Source: EX4484-217-1 sp964496035 (GTDB lineage: Archaea > Thermoproteota > Thermoprotei_A > EX4484-217-1). From it: 50,459 bases of DNA. Below, one piece after another: positions 33,226 through 42,135 of this stretch; within the stretch, counting starts at the first letter, position 1, and every line of letters starts with the position of its first letter. Location: positions 1-50,459 of the forward strand of contig CAZBXI010000005.1 in NCBI GenBank assembly GCA_964496035.1, read 5' to 3'. The translations under genes were made by a program, and so were the position numbers. Under the pieces are notes generated by a model. That model ran no database searches and was not told where the DNA came from. It worked only from the letters and a program-made list of their open reading frames with translations.

Positions 33226-33696
33226 TCTTCTACGTCTCCTTCTAGAAATCCTCAGCAATTTAAAACTTAGTTCTTGCTCTGCATCTATCGGGATTATTTT
33301 TGATCTAAGTTCTTCCACTAGTTGAGGAATTTTTTCAGCATTTTCACCTAGCTTATTAGCGTGGTTTTCTAGAAACTCTAAACCCTCAGATGTTACTCTC
33401 AATTTCTTATTTCTAGGATTAGTTTCTAGAAGACCAAGGTAAAGCAGTGCTATGATATCCTCTTTAAGTTCTTTAGATGAAAGTGAGCCAGCAATTTCGA
33501 AGAATCTATACCCTAAATTAACATCCTTATCTTGAATGTTCTTAACTAGGTATATTAGCGCTTTCTCGGTTATTTCGCCGAAAGACTTTATAGTTTGCAG
33601 CAATGCTATTTTTCTTACATCATTTATTATGTCCGCTATTGTTATTGCAGGTCTAGTAATTATTTTTAATTCTTTAGACTTACCTGGAGCTGCCAT
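33223..33696 (-). CDS. Unknown helical / winged-helix-like protein
   Basis: 157 residues, not recognised. Helical N-terminal half; ELKEDIIALLYLGLLETNPRNKKLRVTSEGLEFL near 75-108 resembles a winged helix recognition unit and wing. Ends in a run of eight residues rich in Arg (SRRRRRR). Starts 2 bases after the membrane protein upstream, so the pair is one unit. Confidence 0.6.
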   Translation of the reverse strand: MAAPGKSKELKIITRPAITIADIINDVRKIALLQTIKSFGEITEKALIYLVKNIQDKDVNLGYRFFEIAGSLSSKELKEDIIALLYLGLLETNPRNKKLRVTSEGLEFLENHANKLGENAEKIPQLVEELRSKIIPIDAEQELSFKLLRISRRRRRR

Positions 33697-33698
33697 CT

Positions 33699-34727
33699 TT
33701 AACCCTTCTCCATATTCTTCTTTTCTTCAGATTTAAGTTTAGTAGACTTAATAGATAATCTTTCAGCTACTTTTCTAACAGCTTCCTCAAACGTTAGTCC
33801 GCTAAACATGTAATGGTCTATTTCATATTTTAGTATTTCTTCACCAAGGTCCCCGAAAACGTCTTTAAAGGTCTTAATTAAGGCTTCATATAGGCTTTTA
33901 ATTTCCACAGATACTTCTTTTGGTAGGGTTTTTACGGGTTTCATTATTTTACCTATTTTAACTTTTATTCTGGCTTTAGGTAGCGTTGCCAAGGAACTAT
34001 AGCCGAAGGTCATTAACATGAAGAATGTGCAAAGACCTAATACTAATAGTGAAGTTATTTTTAGTAAATATGCACTAGAGGGGTTTAGAAGAAGTACTGT
34101 TGTTAATGTTAGGTAGGCAATGTAGGAGCACATTATTGTTAAAGCTAAGGATGGAAAAACCACGTATTTTATACGTTTAACTATAAGATAAGCTTCTAGG
34201 AGAACCAAAATTAGTGCAGCAAGAGACAATAGGGGGATAGCGTTATCAACGATAAACAGCATTTTACTTACATCTAGGCCTGCAATTAGCAAATAAAATA
34301 GGTGATAATTTACGGTAAATATTAGAGCTATAAATGCTAAAAGAGACAGGAGAATTCTACGCCTCTTTATGATGACTATTTTCTGTTTTACTATGGTTTC
34401 TTTGAATTCGTTCACAATATTCCTAAAAGACTCTACTACTTCTCCGAATTCTTTGACTGTGGATTCTTCATTTAACATACCTAGTTTGCCATGAACTTCC
34501 AGCATTTTGTTGAATAGTTTTTCAAGAGATTCATTTATCATAGGGCCTCCGATACATGTTATTTCATTTAGGCTTTTCTTAACATCGTTTAGGATAGTGT
34601 TTAAGGTTTCGATAATGCTCGTATTGAAGCTTTTCCTTTCTAGGGAACCTAGTTCGTACTCAAAATACCTGATTAAACTTATTAACGCTTCTTTCATATC
34701 GTTAGCTTCAATAGTGTGTGTTGACAT
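33699..34727 (-). CDS. Membrane protein with coiled-coil N terminus, unknown
   Basis: 342 residues. Residues 1-125 are helical and charged; five or so membrane segments follow (about 129-150, 158-185, 193-215 and 220-245); the last 85 residues are cytosolic-looking, with EVSVEIKSLYEALIKTFKDVFGDLGEEILKYEIDHYMF. Not recognised. ATG at 34727, co-transcribed with the 157-residue gene. The box C/D sRNA ends just upstream on the same strand. Confidence 0.62.
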   Translation of the reverse strand: MSTHTIEANDMKEALISLIRYFEYELGSLERKSFNTSIIETLNTILNDVKKSLNEITCIGGPMINESLEKLFNKMLEVHGKLGMLNEESTVKEFGEVVESFRNIVNEFKETIVKQKIVIIKRRRILLSLLAFIALIFTVNYHLFYLLIAGLDVSKMLFIVDNAIPLLSLAALILVLLEAYLIVKRIKYVVFPSLALTIMCSYIAYLTLTTVLLLNPSSAYLLKITSLLVLGLCTFFMLMTFGYSSLATLPKARIKVKIGKIMKPVKTLPKEVSVEIKSLYEALIKTFKDVFGDLGEEILKYEIDHYMFSGLTFEEAVRKVAERLSIKSTKLKSEEKKNMEKG

Positions 34728-34753
34728 TACCTAAGCACCGTTGATGTGGGAGG

Positions 34754-34821
34754 TCAGATCCGCTGAAGGTTCATCAAAACCCCCAACCCCTAAGGGCATC
34801 AGGGTTTAGGGGGTACATCAT
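34754..34821 (-). ncRNA. Box C/D sRNA candidate
   Basis: On the minus strand: C box ATGATGT (34815-34821), 12-base guide ACCCCCTAAACC, D' CTGA (34799-34802), 22-base spacer, C' TGATGA (34771-34776), 13-base guide ACCTTCAGCGGAT, D CTGA (34754-34757). GGGG before C and CCTC after D can close the terminal stem. A TATA-like GTTTAAAG (34849-34856) puts the start right at the C box. The stretch is GC-rich in an AT-rich region. The D'-C' spacer is longer than usual, and guide 1 can pair with it. Confidence 0.6.
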
Positions 34822-34952
34822 CCCCTACTCTTAGCTCCCAATATAGAACTTTAAACTTTTCCCATTACCTACTTGGGGTTATTTAAGTAAGTTTTAAGAT
34901 TTCAAGTCAATATTATAAGATTATATTGGAGAACTATTTCAGGGGGTGTTTA

Positions 34953-36311
34953 ATGCCTACAATTGTTGAGACAGGTGGTAGAAGATTTGAAAGAATAGGA
35001 GCCCATAGCCATATTAAAGGCTTAGGGTTAACTCCTGAGGGAAAAGCACTGCCTTCAGCTGATGGCATGGTCGGCCAAATAGAGGCAAGAGAGGCTGCTG
35101 GTCTTGTCGTGGAGATGATTAAGGAGGGGAGAATGGCTGGTAGAGGCATTCTCCTAGTTGGTCCACCAGGTACAGGGAAAACGGCTATAGCAATAGCGAT
35201 AGCTAAGGAGCTAGGTGAAGATACACCATTTGTAAGCTTATCCGCATCAGAAGTTTATTCTGCTGAAATGAAGAAAACTGAAGTTCTAATGCAAGCTATG
35301 AGGAAAGCTATTGGTGTTAGAATTAGGGAAGTAAGGAAAGTCTATGAGGGAGTAGTTAAGAACATGAAAGTGGCTTTCAAAAGACACCCTTACAACCCAT
35401 ACTACAAGATTCCGAGTAGTGCTAAAATAACATTAGCTACAAGGGATGAAGAAAAAACATTCAGCGTTGATAGAGACATAACATTAGAGCTTCTAAATAA
35501 AGGAGTAAGCATAGGAGATGTAATATGGATTGATAGTGAAACAGGCAGGGTAACCAAGATAGGAAAAGTAAGAGGATTTGAAAAAGCTAAGTATTACGAT
35601 CTTGAAACAGAAGTTTATGTTGAAATGCCTAAAGGACCTATATTGAAAGAGAAAGAGTTCATACACACAGTAACGCTTCACGACTTAGACGTGGGCATGG
35701 CTAGTAGGAGAGGGATAATTTCAATATTCTTCGGAATGCCTACTGAAAGAGAAATCTCACCGGAAGTAAGGAGAGAAGTAGATGAGGAAGTTAAAAAGCT
35801 TGTTGATGAGGGAAGAGCCGAAATAATTCCTGGAGTGCTTTTCATAGATGACGCTCACATGTTAGACATAGAATGCTTTGCATTCCTTGGAAGAGCTATG
35901 GAAAGCGAATTAGCTCCTATAATAATTCTAGCTACAAATAGGGGAATAACGAGAATCAGAGGAACAGATGTAGAATCCCCCCATGGAATGCCCCTAGACC
36001 TTCTCGATAGACTCCTAATAATCCGTACAAAACCGTATACTAGAGATGAAATAAGAGAAATATTGAAAATAAGAAGTAAAGCAACCAAAATAAAACTCAC
36101 AAAAGAAGCGTTAGAGAAACTAACTGAAATCGGTATAGAAACCTCGCTAAGATATGCTGTACAGTTAATGGAGCCTGCATGGGAGAGAGCTAGGGTGTTG
36201 AGAAGAGACTACGTGGATGTTGAAGACATAGAATACGTTAGGAAACTTTTCGTTGATGTAAAAGAATCATCAAAATACGCAAGAGATTTCGAAAAACAAT
36301 TCCTAAGATAA
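34953..36311 (+). CDS. TIP49/RuvB-like AAA+ ATPase
   Basis: Archaeal homologue of RuvBL1/2, 452 residues. Walker A GPPGTGKTA near 77, domain II insertion (about 120-235), Walker B LFIDDAHMLDIECF, sensor ATNRGITRIRGT, PHGMPLDLLDR, and sensor 2 LRYAVQLM. Eukaryotic relatives act in chromatin remodelling and snoRNP assembly. I chose ATG 34953 because GGGGGTG sits 4 bases upstream; a TTG at 34926 would add nine residues. TATA-like TTATTTAAG near 34877. Confidence 0.93.
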   Translation: MPTIVETGGRRFERIGAHSHIKGLGLTPEGKALPSADGMVGQIEAREAAGLVVEMIKEGRMAGRGILLVGPPGTGKTAIAIAIAKELGEDTPFVSLSASEVYSAEMKKTEVLMQAMRKAIGVRIREVRKVYEGVVKNMKVAFKRHPYNPYYKIPSSAKITLATRDEEKTFSVDRDITLELLNKGVSIGDVIWIDSETGRVTKIGKVRGFEKAKYYDLETEVYVEMPKGPILKEKEFIHTVTLHDLDVGMASRRGIISIFFGMPTEREISPEVRREVDEEVKKLVDEGRAEIIPGVLFIDDAHMLDIECFAFLGRAMESELAPIIILATNRGITRIRGTDVESPHGMPLDLLDRLLIIRTKPYTRDEIREILKIRSKATKIKLTKEALEKLTEIGIETSLRYAVQLMEPAWERARVLRRDYVDVEDIEYVRKLFVDVKESSKYARDFEKQFLR

Positions 36312-36322
36312 ATATTCTAATT

Positions 36323-37552
36323 CTAGCTTAAACCTAGAGCACCCAATATGCCAACAACGTTTACTACAATAAGTGAACCAACTATTAAAGCTGAAACCAC
36401 TTTTATGAAGGACGAAGCTAGAGGCTTAACTTTCCAATATAGGAGTACAACAAAAAGTGCGGGAACCCACGATGTAAGACTAATTAGTATAGATGAATCT
36501 CTTACTAAATCCGCGAAACCTCCTCCAAAAATATTTCTCGAAAAAGCATGTGCAAAAGCGATTAGCAGCGAAATGAGTATTGTTAAGCTAGCTACTTTAA
36601 AATAGAGTTTGCTTGCAACAATATCTTTTAAACTCATAGTTTCTGTTGAGTACTCATAGAACATGTAAGCATTACAGAGTATTATGGCCTCTATAGCAAG
36701 AGTTGAAGAAGCTAAAATCCCTACGCAGAAAAGAAGTGGACCGATAATGCCGAGAGGTTTTAAAGCCAATATCATATCGTGAATGGTTGAAGTGTTTTCC
36801 GGAGCATAAGCTGCTGCAACGACAGCAACAGAGATGCTGGCAAGAGATGTAAATATTAAGCCTACAGAAATGTCTATGAATTCTTCAGGAATTTCATGCA
36901 GCTTTAACCCCTTCATAATAATACTGGATGTTTGGAAAATTAGCGCGTATGGTGCTGCAGCAGCACCAAACACCGCTAAAATATCTATAAAATACTGTCT
37001 ACCCATATCCACTTCGGGAGGAATTATCAAGTTCATTATTAGTTTAGTAATGGATGAAGGTGATGATATGAGGTAATAAACCATCAAAACTACGTATGTT
37101 GAGAGTACGAAGCTGAGAAGAGTTAGGATCCTCTCAAGATAAGCATACTCCTTGCGCAAGGCAAGTGCAAACAGCAGTAATGAAAAAGACGGCGCTATTA
37201 AATACCAGGGTATCCCGGATATTACATTTAAGGTGTAAGAAACACCTATAATGTTTATTGCTATAGTAACTATGTTAGCGACAAACAATGAAATAAGAAC
37301 TATGAGAGTTAAATGTCTACCAAATATTTTCCTTGATTTAACTATAACACCTTCACGCATAACTACGCCTACTTCAACAGCTAGCTGCTGCAATAACGCT
37401 ATGATTATTGAAGCTAATACTATAATCCATAGTATTTTAAAACCGTAAATAGCTCCTACGTATGTAAATACCCCTATGTTCGTTATTTCTAAACCTGAAA
37501 CAGCAGAAATAAGTCCTGGACCTAAAATACTGATAATCCTAAATTTCCTCAA
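36323..37552 (-). CDS. Nramp-related transporter lacking the usual metal-binding motif
   Basis: 409 residues, about 11 membrane segments. The start GPGLISAVSGLEITNIGVFTYVGAIYGF aligns with Nramp TM1, where metal transporters read DPGN; here that position is LEITN. TM6, normally with MPH, reads GAAAAPYALIFQTS. So the fold is Nramp-like but the manganese/iron ligands are absent. Substrate may be another ion or an organic solute. ATG start; convergent with TIP49. Confidence 0.72.
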   Translation of the reverse strand: MRKFRIISILGPGLISAVSGLEITNIGVFTYVGAIYGFKILWIIVLASIIIALLQQLAVEVGVVMREGVIVKSRKIFGRHLTLIVLISLFVANIVTIAINIIGVSYTLNVISGIPWYLIAPSFSLLLFALALRKEYAYLERILTLLSFVLSTYVVLMVYYLISSPSSITKLIMNLIIPPEVDMGRQYFIDILAVFGAAAAPYALIFQTSSIIMKGLKLHEIPEEFIDISVGLIFTSLASISVAVVAAAYAPENTSTIHDMILALKPLGIIGPLLFCVGILASSTLAIEAIILCNAYMFYEYSTETMSLKDIVASKLYFKVASLTILISLLIAFAHAFSRNIFGGGFADLVRDSSILISLTSWVPALFVVLLYWKVKPLASSFIKVVSALIVGSLIVVNVVGILGALGLS

Positions 37553-37607
37553 ATTAACACCTAGAACTATTTAGTTAAACGAGAAGAGTACTTAAGATGT
37601 GAGGTTC

Positions 37608-38033
37608 TTACTTCTTATTAAACTTCGACTCTAGATTGTTAACTATTTTAGGTACGTTTAAGACCATTTTCGTAAGGGCCTCAGGATTTCTCATAACATT
37701 ATGGTCTATTAGCAGCACTACGTATAGCGGATTACTTCTACCCCTATCATCGTACGCATGTGGTGAAACTATAGAGGTAGATGAAACTATGGTTATAGGT
37801 TCTATTGTTTCATCTGCTGTATTCCCTGATTCTATTCCCATACTCCTTAACTCTGAAGAAAATGTGAAATCGCTAACCACTATACTGTTCTCTTCACTAG
37901 TCTTCTCATTAACTTCCTTTCCTCCTTTAACCTTCCTTTTTACGTAGTAGTAGTTGTATATGAAAGGTAAGACTCCCCCCATGATGTAGACTAGTATCCT
38001 CAGTAGTAACCATACATCCATGGTAATCACCAC
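37608..38033 (-). CDS. Single-pass membrane protein, unknown
   Basis: 141 residues. One membrane segment near the N terminus (about 6-26), a Lys-rich cytosolic stretch (KRKVKGGKEVNEK), then a Ser/Glu/Val-rich domain with YDDRGRSNPLYVVLLIDHNVM. Not recognised. Lies 56 bases upstream of the Nramp-like gene on the same strand; they may be co-transcribed. Confidence 0.55.
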   Translation of the reverse strand: MVITMDVWLLLRILVYIMGGVLPFIYNYYYVKRKVKGGKEVNEKTSEENSIVVSDFTFSSELRSMGIESGNTADETIEPITIVSSTSIVSPHAYDDRGRSNPLYVVLLIDHNVMRNPEALTKMVLNVPKIVNNLESKFNKK

Positions 38034-38245
38034 TACTTCCTACTTCTTCGTTCTTACTTGCTATGTCTGGAGAGGAAGTTGTAGTAGAATAGTTTAAAAA
38101 CTAGTTTGCATAGTTTCGACCTTACTTTATTTTCCAAGATACTACGTTTGTACGTCTTACTGTTATTACATAAGTATTAATCTATGCAGATAATGTGAAC
38201 AATGGTAATACTTGAAATATTCTTTAAAAAGTCGTTTAAAAATAC

Positions 38246-38295
38246 TCAGTCGAAACCTCCTTCATCACTACCTCAGTTTGAGTCGTGCTCATCTT
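38246..38295 (-). ncRNA. Box C/D methylation-guide sRNA
   Basis: Textbook architecture on the minus strand: C box AAGATGA (38289-38295), 12-base guide GCACGACTCAAA, D' CTGA (38273-38276), 4-base spacer GGTA, C' GTGATGA (38262-38268), 12-base guide AGGAGGTTTCGA, D CTGA (38246-38249). Total 50 bases. TATA-like GTTTAAATAC (38323-38332) would start transcription near 38302, and a T-run follows the D box. By the D+5 rule the predicted methylated bases are A in TTTGAGTCGTGC and A in TCGAAACCTCCT; the target RNAs are unknown. The 38034-38380 gap holds no convincing protein gene. Confidence 0.82.
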
Positions 38296-38302
38296 CCAGA
38301 TA

Positions 38303-38322
38303 TTACCTAAATATTTAGGTAA
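38303..38322. promoter_or_regulatory. 20-bp perfect palindrome between sRNA TATA box and start
   Basis: TTACCTAAAT followed by ATTTAGGTAA. It spans the gap between the TATA-like box (38323-38332) and the predicted sRNA start. Could be an operator or part of the 3' end of the upstream gene. Confidence 0.35.
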
Positions 38323-38380
38323 GTATTTAAACTTAATTGGTCTTACCTTAATTTACAACAATCCTATAAACTAATTATAA

Positions 38381-39055
38381 TTACGGATCTTTAAGCTCGC
38401 TAATAAGCTCTCTTACTACCTTATGCGGCTTACTAGATTTCGTTATGGCCGAACCAACAATTACTATGTTAGCCCCGGATTTAACAAGGATCTTAGCTTT
38501 GCCTGGTTTAATGCCCCCAGCTACTGCTAGGCATTTACTAAATACTTTTCTTATTTTACTAACCACCTGACTCCTATCAGCTACCGTTATTCCAAGTTTC
38601 TTTTGAACATCTATACCTAGATGAGATATCAGTATATCTACATTCATTCTATCTAGTTCAGCTGCTCTTGCTAAGGGATTAGGGTGGGATATGAGATCTA
38701 CAGCTACTAAGAGCCCATGTTTTCTACCATACATTAGCGCCTCATTTATAGTATGGTTGCTAGCTACAGAGAGAACAGTCATAATATCTGCTCCTGCTTC
38801 ATGGGCTAGTTTCGCTTCTAGAAACCCTGTGTCCATGGTTTTCATGTCTGCAACTATGATTGCCTCAGGAAAGTTCTCTCTAAGAGCCTTTACTGCTCTT
38901 AAACCTACAGACTTTATTAAGGGGGTTCCTGCTTCTAGAATCTCAGCACCATTATCCCAAGCTATTTTAGCTATCCTTAACGCTTCCTCTAACGATGTAA
39001 GGTCTAAAGCTACTTGGAGCCTAGGGTGTTTAAGTAGTTCATTTATGCTAACCAA
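38381..39055 (-). CDS. 3-hexulose-6-phosphate synthase-like (OMP decarboxylase superfamily)
   Basis: 224 residues. LQVALDLTSLEEALRIAK, GAEILEAGTPLIKSVGLRAV, IIVADMKTMDTGFLEAKLA and VAGGIKPGKAK match hexulose-phosphate synthase, including the DMKTMD metal/phosphate motif. In archaea it runs the reverse ribulose-monophosphate route to make ribulose 5-phosphate for nucleotides. TTG start at 39055. A 12-bp palindrome TAATTATAATTA (38372-38383) overlaps the stop. CTP synthase is divergent next to it. Confidence 0.87.
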   Translation of the reverse strand: MVSINELLKHPRLQVALDLTSLEEALRIAKIAWDNGAEILEAGTPLIKSVGLRAVKALRENFPEAIIVADMKTMDTGFLEAKLAHEAGADIMTVLSVASNHTINEALMYGRKHGLLVAVDLISHPNPLARAAELDRMNVDILISHLGIDVQKKLGITVADRSQVVSKIRKVFSKCLAVAGGIKPGKAKILVKSGANIVIVGSAITKSSKPHKVVRELISELKDP

Positions 39056-39131
39056 TAAATCCCCTAATTGTTTGATGGAAACTTAAAGTTATAAACTTAC
39101 TCTAAAAATAAGTTTTACAATGTGGTAACCA

Positions 39132-40739
39132 GTGACAAAGTATGTATTCGTAACTGGAGGAGTACTCTCAAGCGTAGGTAAAGGAATAGTTACTGCTTCT
39201 ATAGGTAAGCTTCTCCAAGCTCGAGGCTATAGTGTTACAGCAATAAAGATAGATCCGTATTTAAACGTTGATGCTGGAACAATGAATCCCTACATGCATG
39301 GGGAGGTTTTTGTAACGGAAGATGGCGGTGAAACAGATTTAGATCTAGGACATTATGAAAGATTCCTACATATAAACCTCTCAAAATTTAACAACATAAC
39401 AACGGGCCAAGTGTACTTGAAGGTTATTGAGAGGGAGAGAAAGGGGGAATACTTAGGTAAATGCGTTCAAATAATACCCCACATAACTGATGAAATTAAG
39501 AGTAGGATAAGGTTTGTTGCTAAGCGGGAAGGAGTAGATGTAGTTGTAGTTGAAATAGGAGGTACTGTAGGGGATATTGAAGGACTACCTTTCCTGGAAG
39601 CTGTAAGACAGATGAGAATAGAAGAGGGATATCAGAACACGCTTTTCGTACACGTAGCCTTAGTCCCTATATTAGAGGTTACGGGTGAGCAAAAAACAAA
39701 ACCTGTCCAACATAGCGTCCAGGAACTTAGGAGAATAGGTATTCAACCTGACATAATAGTTGCTAGGTGTAGAGTTACACTTGAAGATGAAGCTAAAAGG
39801 AAAATAGCATTATACGGTAATGTTCCATTAGATTCCGTTTTCACATCCTATACTGTAGGCACAATATACGAAGTACCTCTAATTCTTGAAAAGCAAGGAT
39901 TAGGTAAGAAGGTTATTGAGAGATTACACCTTGAACCTAGAGAACCCGACCTTAGAGACCTAGAATGGTTTGTAGGGAGAATTAAGCATAGTAAAAGGAG
40001 AGTCGTAGTGGGTATGGTGGGTAAATATACTAAACTCAAAGATAGCTACATAAGCATAAATGAAGCTTTAGTTCATGCTGGAGCGCATTTAGCCGTAAAA
40101 CCTATTCTAAAATGGGTTGAAGCTACCGACATAGAGGAAGGAAGGATAAGTGTTGAGGAAGCATTAAGCGAAGTAAATGGTGTAATAGTTCTTCCAGGTT
40201 TCGGTAAAAGAGGTGCTGAAGGAAAGATTATGGCTATAAAGTATGCTAGGGAAAATAATATACCATTACTTGGTATATGTTTCGGCATGCAGTTAATGGT
40301 TGTAGAGTATGCTAGAAACGTAATAGGATTAGAGCATGCACATAGTACAGAAATAGATCCTAAAACATCACACCCAGTAATTGACCTTATGGAGGAACAG
40401 ACAAAGATTAGGCAACTGGGAGGAACAATGAGATTAGGAGCCTACCCAATAAACCTTCTCAAAAACACACTTGCATATAGTCTCTACGGCAAGGAAACAA
40501 TCTATGAAAGACATAGGCATAGGTATGAAGTTAATCCAAAATATATTGACAAGGTATTTGCTTACGGACTTAGAATTTCTGGTTTAAGTTATGATGGTAG
40601 AGTAGAGTTTATAGAGTTAAGTAAAAAAGAGCATACGTTTTACTTAGGAACCCAGGCTCACCCGGAATTTAAGTCTAGACCTTTAAGTCCTTCCCCACCA
40701 TACCTAGGTTTTCTTAAGGCGGCAATAGGTTTAATCTAA
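39132..40739 (+). CDS. pyrG: CTP synthase
   Basis: Aminates UTP to CTP using glutamine, 535 residues, full length. N-terminal synthetase: YVFVTGGVLSSVGKGI, DPYLNVDAGTMNPY, HGEVFVTEDGGETDLDLGHYERF. C-terminal glutaminase: LPGFGKRG, LLGICFGMQ with the nucleophilic Cys, and QAHPEFKSRP. GTG start at 39132. Last 9 bases overlap the convergent regulator gene. Confidence 0.97.
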   Translation: MTKYVFVTGGVLSSVGKGIVTASIGKLLQARGYSVTAIKIDPYLNVDAGTMNPYMHGEVFVTEDGGETDLDLGHYERFLHINLSKFNNITTGQVYLKVIERERKGEYLGKCVQIIPHITDEIKSRIRFVAKREGVDVVVVEIGGTVGDIEGLPFLEAVRQMRIEEGYQNTLFVHVALVPILEVTGEQKTKPVQHSVQELRRIGIQPDIIVARCRVTLEDEAKRKIALYGNVPLDSVFTSYTVGTIYEVPLILEKQGLGKKVIERLHLEPREPDLRDLEWFVGRIKHSKRRVVVGMVGKYTKLKDSYISINEALVHAGAHLAVKPILKWVEATDIEEGRISVEEALSEVNGVIVLPGFGKRGAEGKIMAIKYARENNIPLLGICFGMQLMVVEYARNVIGLEHAHSTEIDPKTSHPVIDLMEEQTKIRQLGGTMRLGAYPINLLKNTLAYSLYGKETIYERHRHRYEVNPKYIDKVFAYGLRISGLSYDGRVEFIELSKKEHTFYLGTQAHPEFKSRPLSPSPPYLGFLKAAIGLI

Positions 40740-41093
40740 CACTAAAAGAACTTTCCTTATATTAGTTTTTGAAATCTTTTTAACACCACGTTTACCAGGT
40801 TCATAAGTTGACTTAACCAGCTTAACAGCTTCAAGTATTCTTATTTGAGCGCTAGCATTCGCTTTACTTTGAGATATAAGTTCTGCTGCCTTACCAACGT
40901 ACATTCCTCCTTCCCTTAAATACTTCAATATTCTAAGTCTTGTAACTGATGAAAGAGCTGAAGCTACTTTCTGAACGTATTCTTCACCACGAACAATTAA
41001 TGTATCTTCGACTTCGTATATGCCTGGGTTCTTGGGTATAACTAGTTTCACTTCACCTTCTGCTTCTAGTGACAACTGTTTTACCCTCACCAA
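40731..41093 (-). CDS. ArsR-like winged-helix transcription regulator
   Basis: 120 residues. VASALSSVTRLRILKYLREGGMYVGKAAELISQSKANASAQIRILEAVKLV near 41-92 is an ArsR-type HTH, followed by a basic wing. No metal-binding Cys motif is present, so the signal is unknown. TTG 41093 or GTG 41090 as start; both would be nearly leaderless. The inverted repeat at 41109-41129 directly upstream suggests autoregulation. Confidence 0.75.
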   Translation of the reverse strand: MVRVKQLSLEAEGEVKLVIPKNPGIYEVEDTLIVRGEEYVQKVASALSSVTRLRILKYLREGGMYVGKAAELISQSKANASAQIRILEAVKLVKSTYEPGKRGVKKISKTNIRKVLLVLD

Positions 41094-41108
41094 TACATAG
41101 GTTGTTGA

Positions 41109-41129
41109 AATATATTAATTTAATATATT
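41109..41129 (-). promoter_or_regulatory. 21-bp inverted repeat over the regulator's TATA region
   Basis: AATATATTAA-T-TTAATATATT, exact on both arms, starting 16 bases upstream of the TTG at 41093. It includes the only good TATA-like sequence for that gene, so a bound dimer would exclude TBP. Likely autoregulatory site; could also be plain AT-rich promoter sequence. Confidence 0.4.
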
Positions 41130-41241
41130 AATTTTTAACTGATTTAAAAACCTTCTAAAATGTAATCACCTTAAATACTATTTTAACAGCATTTTTAAAG
41201 TACTCATACTAAATATGAACCTAGATTAAGGTACGCAAGTA

Positions 41242-42135
41242 ATGCCAGTAAATCCCGGATACATATTTAAGCAGTTAACACCTAGAGACTTAAAGATACT
41301 TAGGGTTATAGAGAAGTTTATGAAGAAGTATGAGTACGTACCCTTAGACATCATAGTTTCTAGAAGCAGAATGGTAGATAAGGATGTTTCGCTTATTCTT
41401 TCCAAGCTTAATAGTTTAAAGCTTGTTAAAAGGTATAGAGGAGATTATACAGGGTATAGAATAACAGGTTTAGGCTACGATTGCTTAGCCCTAGAAGATT
41501 TAGTTAGGAGAAACATCGTTTATGCTCTTGGACCTAAGTTAGGTGTTGGTAAGGAAGCAGATTTATATTTGGGATTAAGTCCAGCTAACGAGAAAATAGT
41601 GGTTAAATTTCATAGAGTAGGTAGAACAAGTTTCAGGCAAGTGAAAAGACTTAGAGTATACGCTGAAGAAGCTGAAGTTTCTTGGCTCCTAAGATCCGCA
41701 ACCTCTGCTGAAAGAGAATTTAAAGCATTAATAGAGTGCCTAAAAGCTCAAGTAAATGTCCCCGTACCTTTAGGTAGAAGCAGGCATGCTGTTGTTATGA
41801 AGCATATTAACGGTGTTTTACTGCTAAAATATAGGAACCCCCTAGACCCTGAAACCATGTTACGTACAATACTCGATAGTGTTAGAAAAGCATATCTCGT
41901 AGTAGGAATAGTTCATGGAGACTTAAGCGAATACAATGTTATGGTAGAGCTAGATACTGAAAGACCAATATTAATAGATTGGCCTCAATACGTAGAAAAA
42001 GAACATCCTAGCGCTTCCATACTTTTAGAGAGAGATGTCAAATATATAATAGGGTTTTTCAAGAGAAAATACCGTGTAGAAATACCAGTAGAAGAGGCTT
42101 TAAAGTATGTGAGGGGTGAAATTGAGAAAATCTAG
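41242..42135 (+). CDS. rio2: Rio2-family atypical serine kinase
   Basis: Ribosome small-subunit maturation kinase, 297 residues. N-terminal winged helix (about 1-90), flexible P-loop LGVGKEADLYLGL, catalytic loop VHGDLSEYNVMV and metal loop ILIDWPQYV. ATG at 41242. The DUF460 gene begins 20 bases before its stop, so both are translated from one mRNA. Confidence 0.94.
   Translation: MPVNPGYIFKQLTPRDLKILRVIEKFMKKYEYVPLDIIVSRSRMVDKDVSLILSKLNSLKLVKRYRGDYTGYRITGLGYDCLALEDLVRRNIVYALGPKLGVGKEADLYLGLSPANEKIVVKFHRVGRTSFRQVKRLRVYAEEAEVSWLLRSATSAEREFKALIECLKAQVNVPVPLGRSRHAVVMKHINGVLLLKYRNPLDPETMLRTILDSVRKAYLVVGIVHGDLSEYNVMVELDTERPILIDWPQYVEKEHPSASILLERDVKYIIGFFKRKYRVEIPVEEALKYVRGEIEKI

Noticed and set aside
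34741..34826. GC-rich stretch with GGTTC, considered as a tRNA
   Set aside because: No acceptor stem, anticodon arm or T-loop pattern; the C/D box layout on the minus strand fits instead.
38202..38318. 38-residue plus-strand frame in the 38034-38380 gap
   Set aside because: Low-complexity Ser/Pro-rich product, antisense to the box C/D sRNA whose boxes explain the sequence better.
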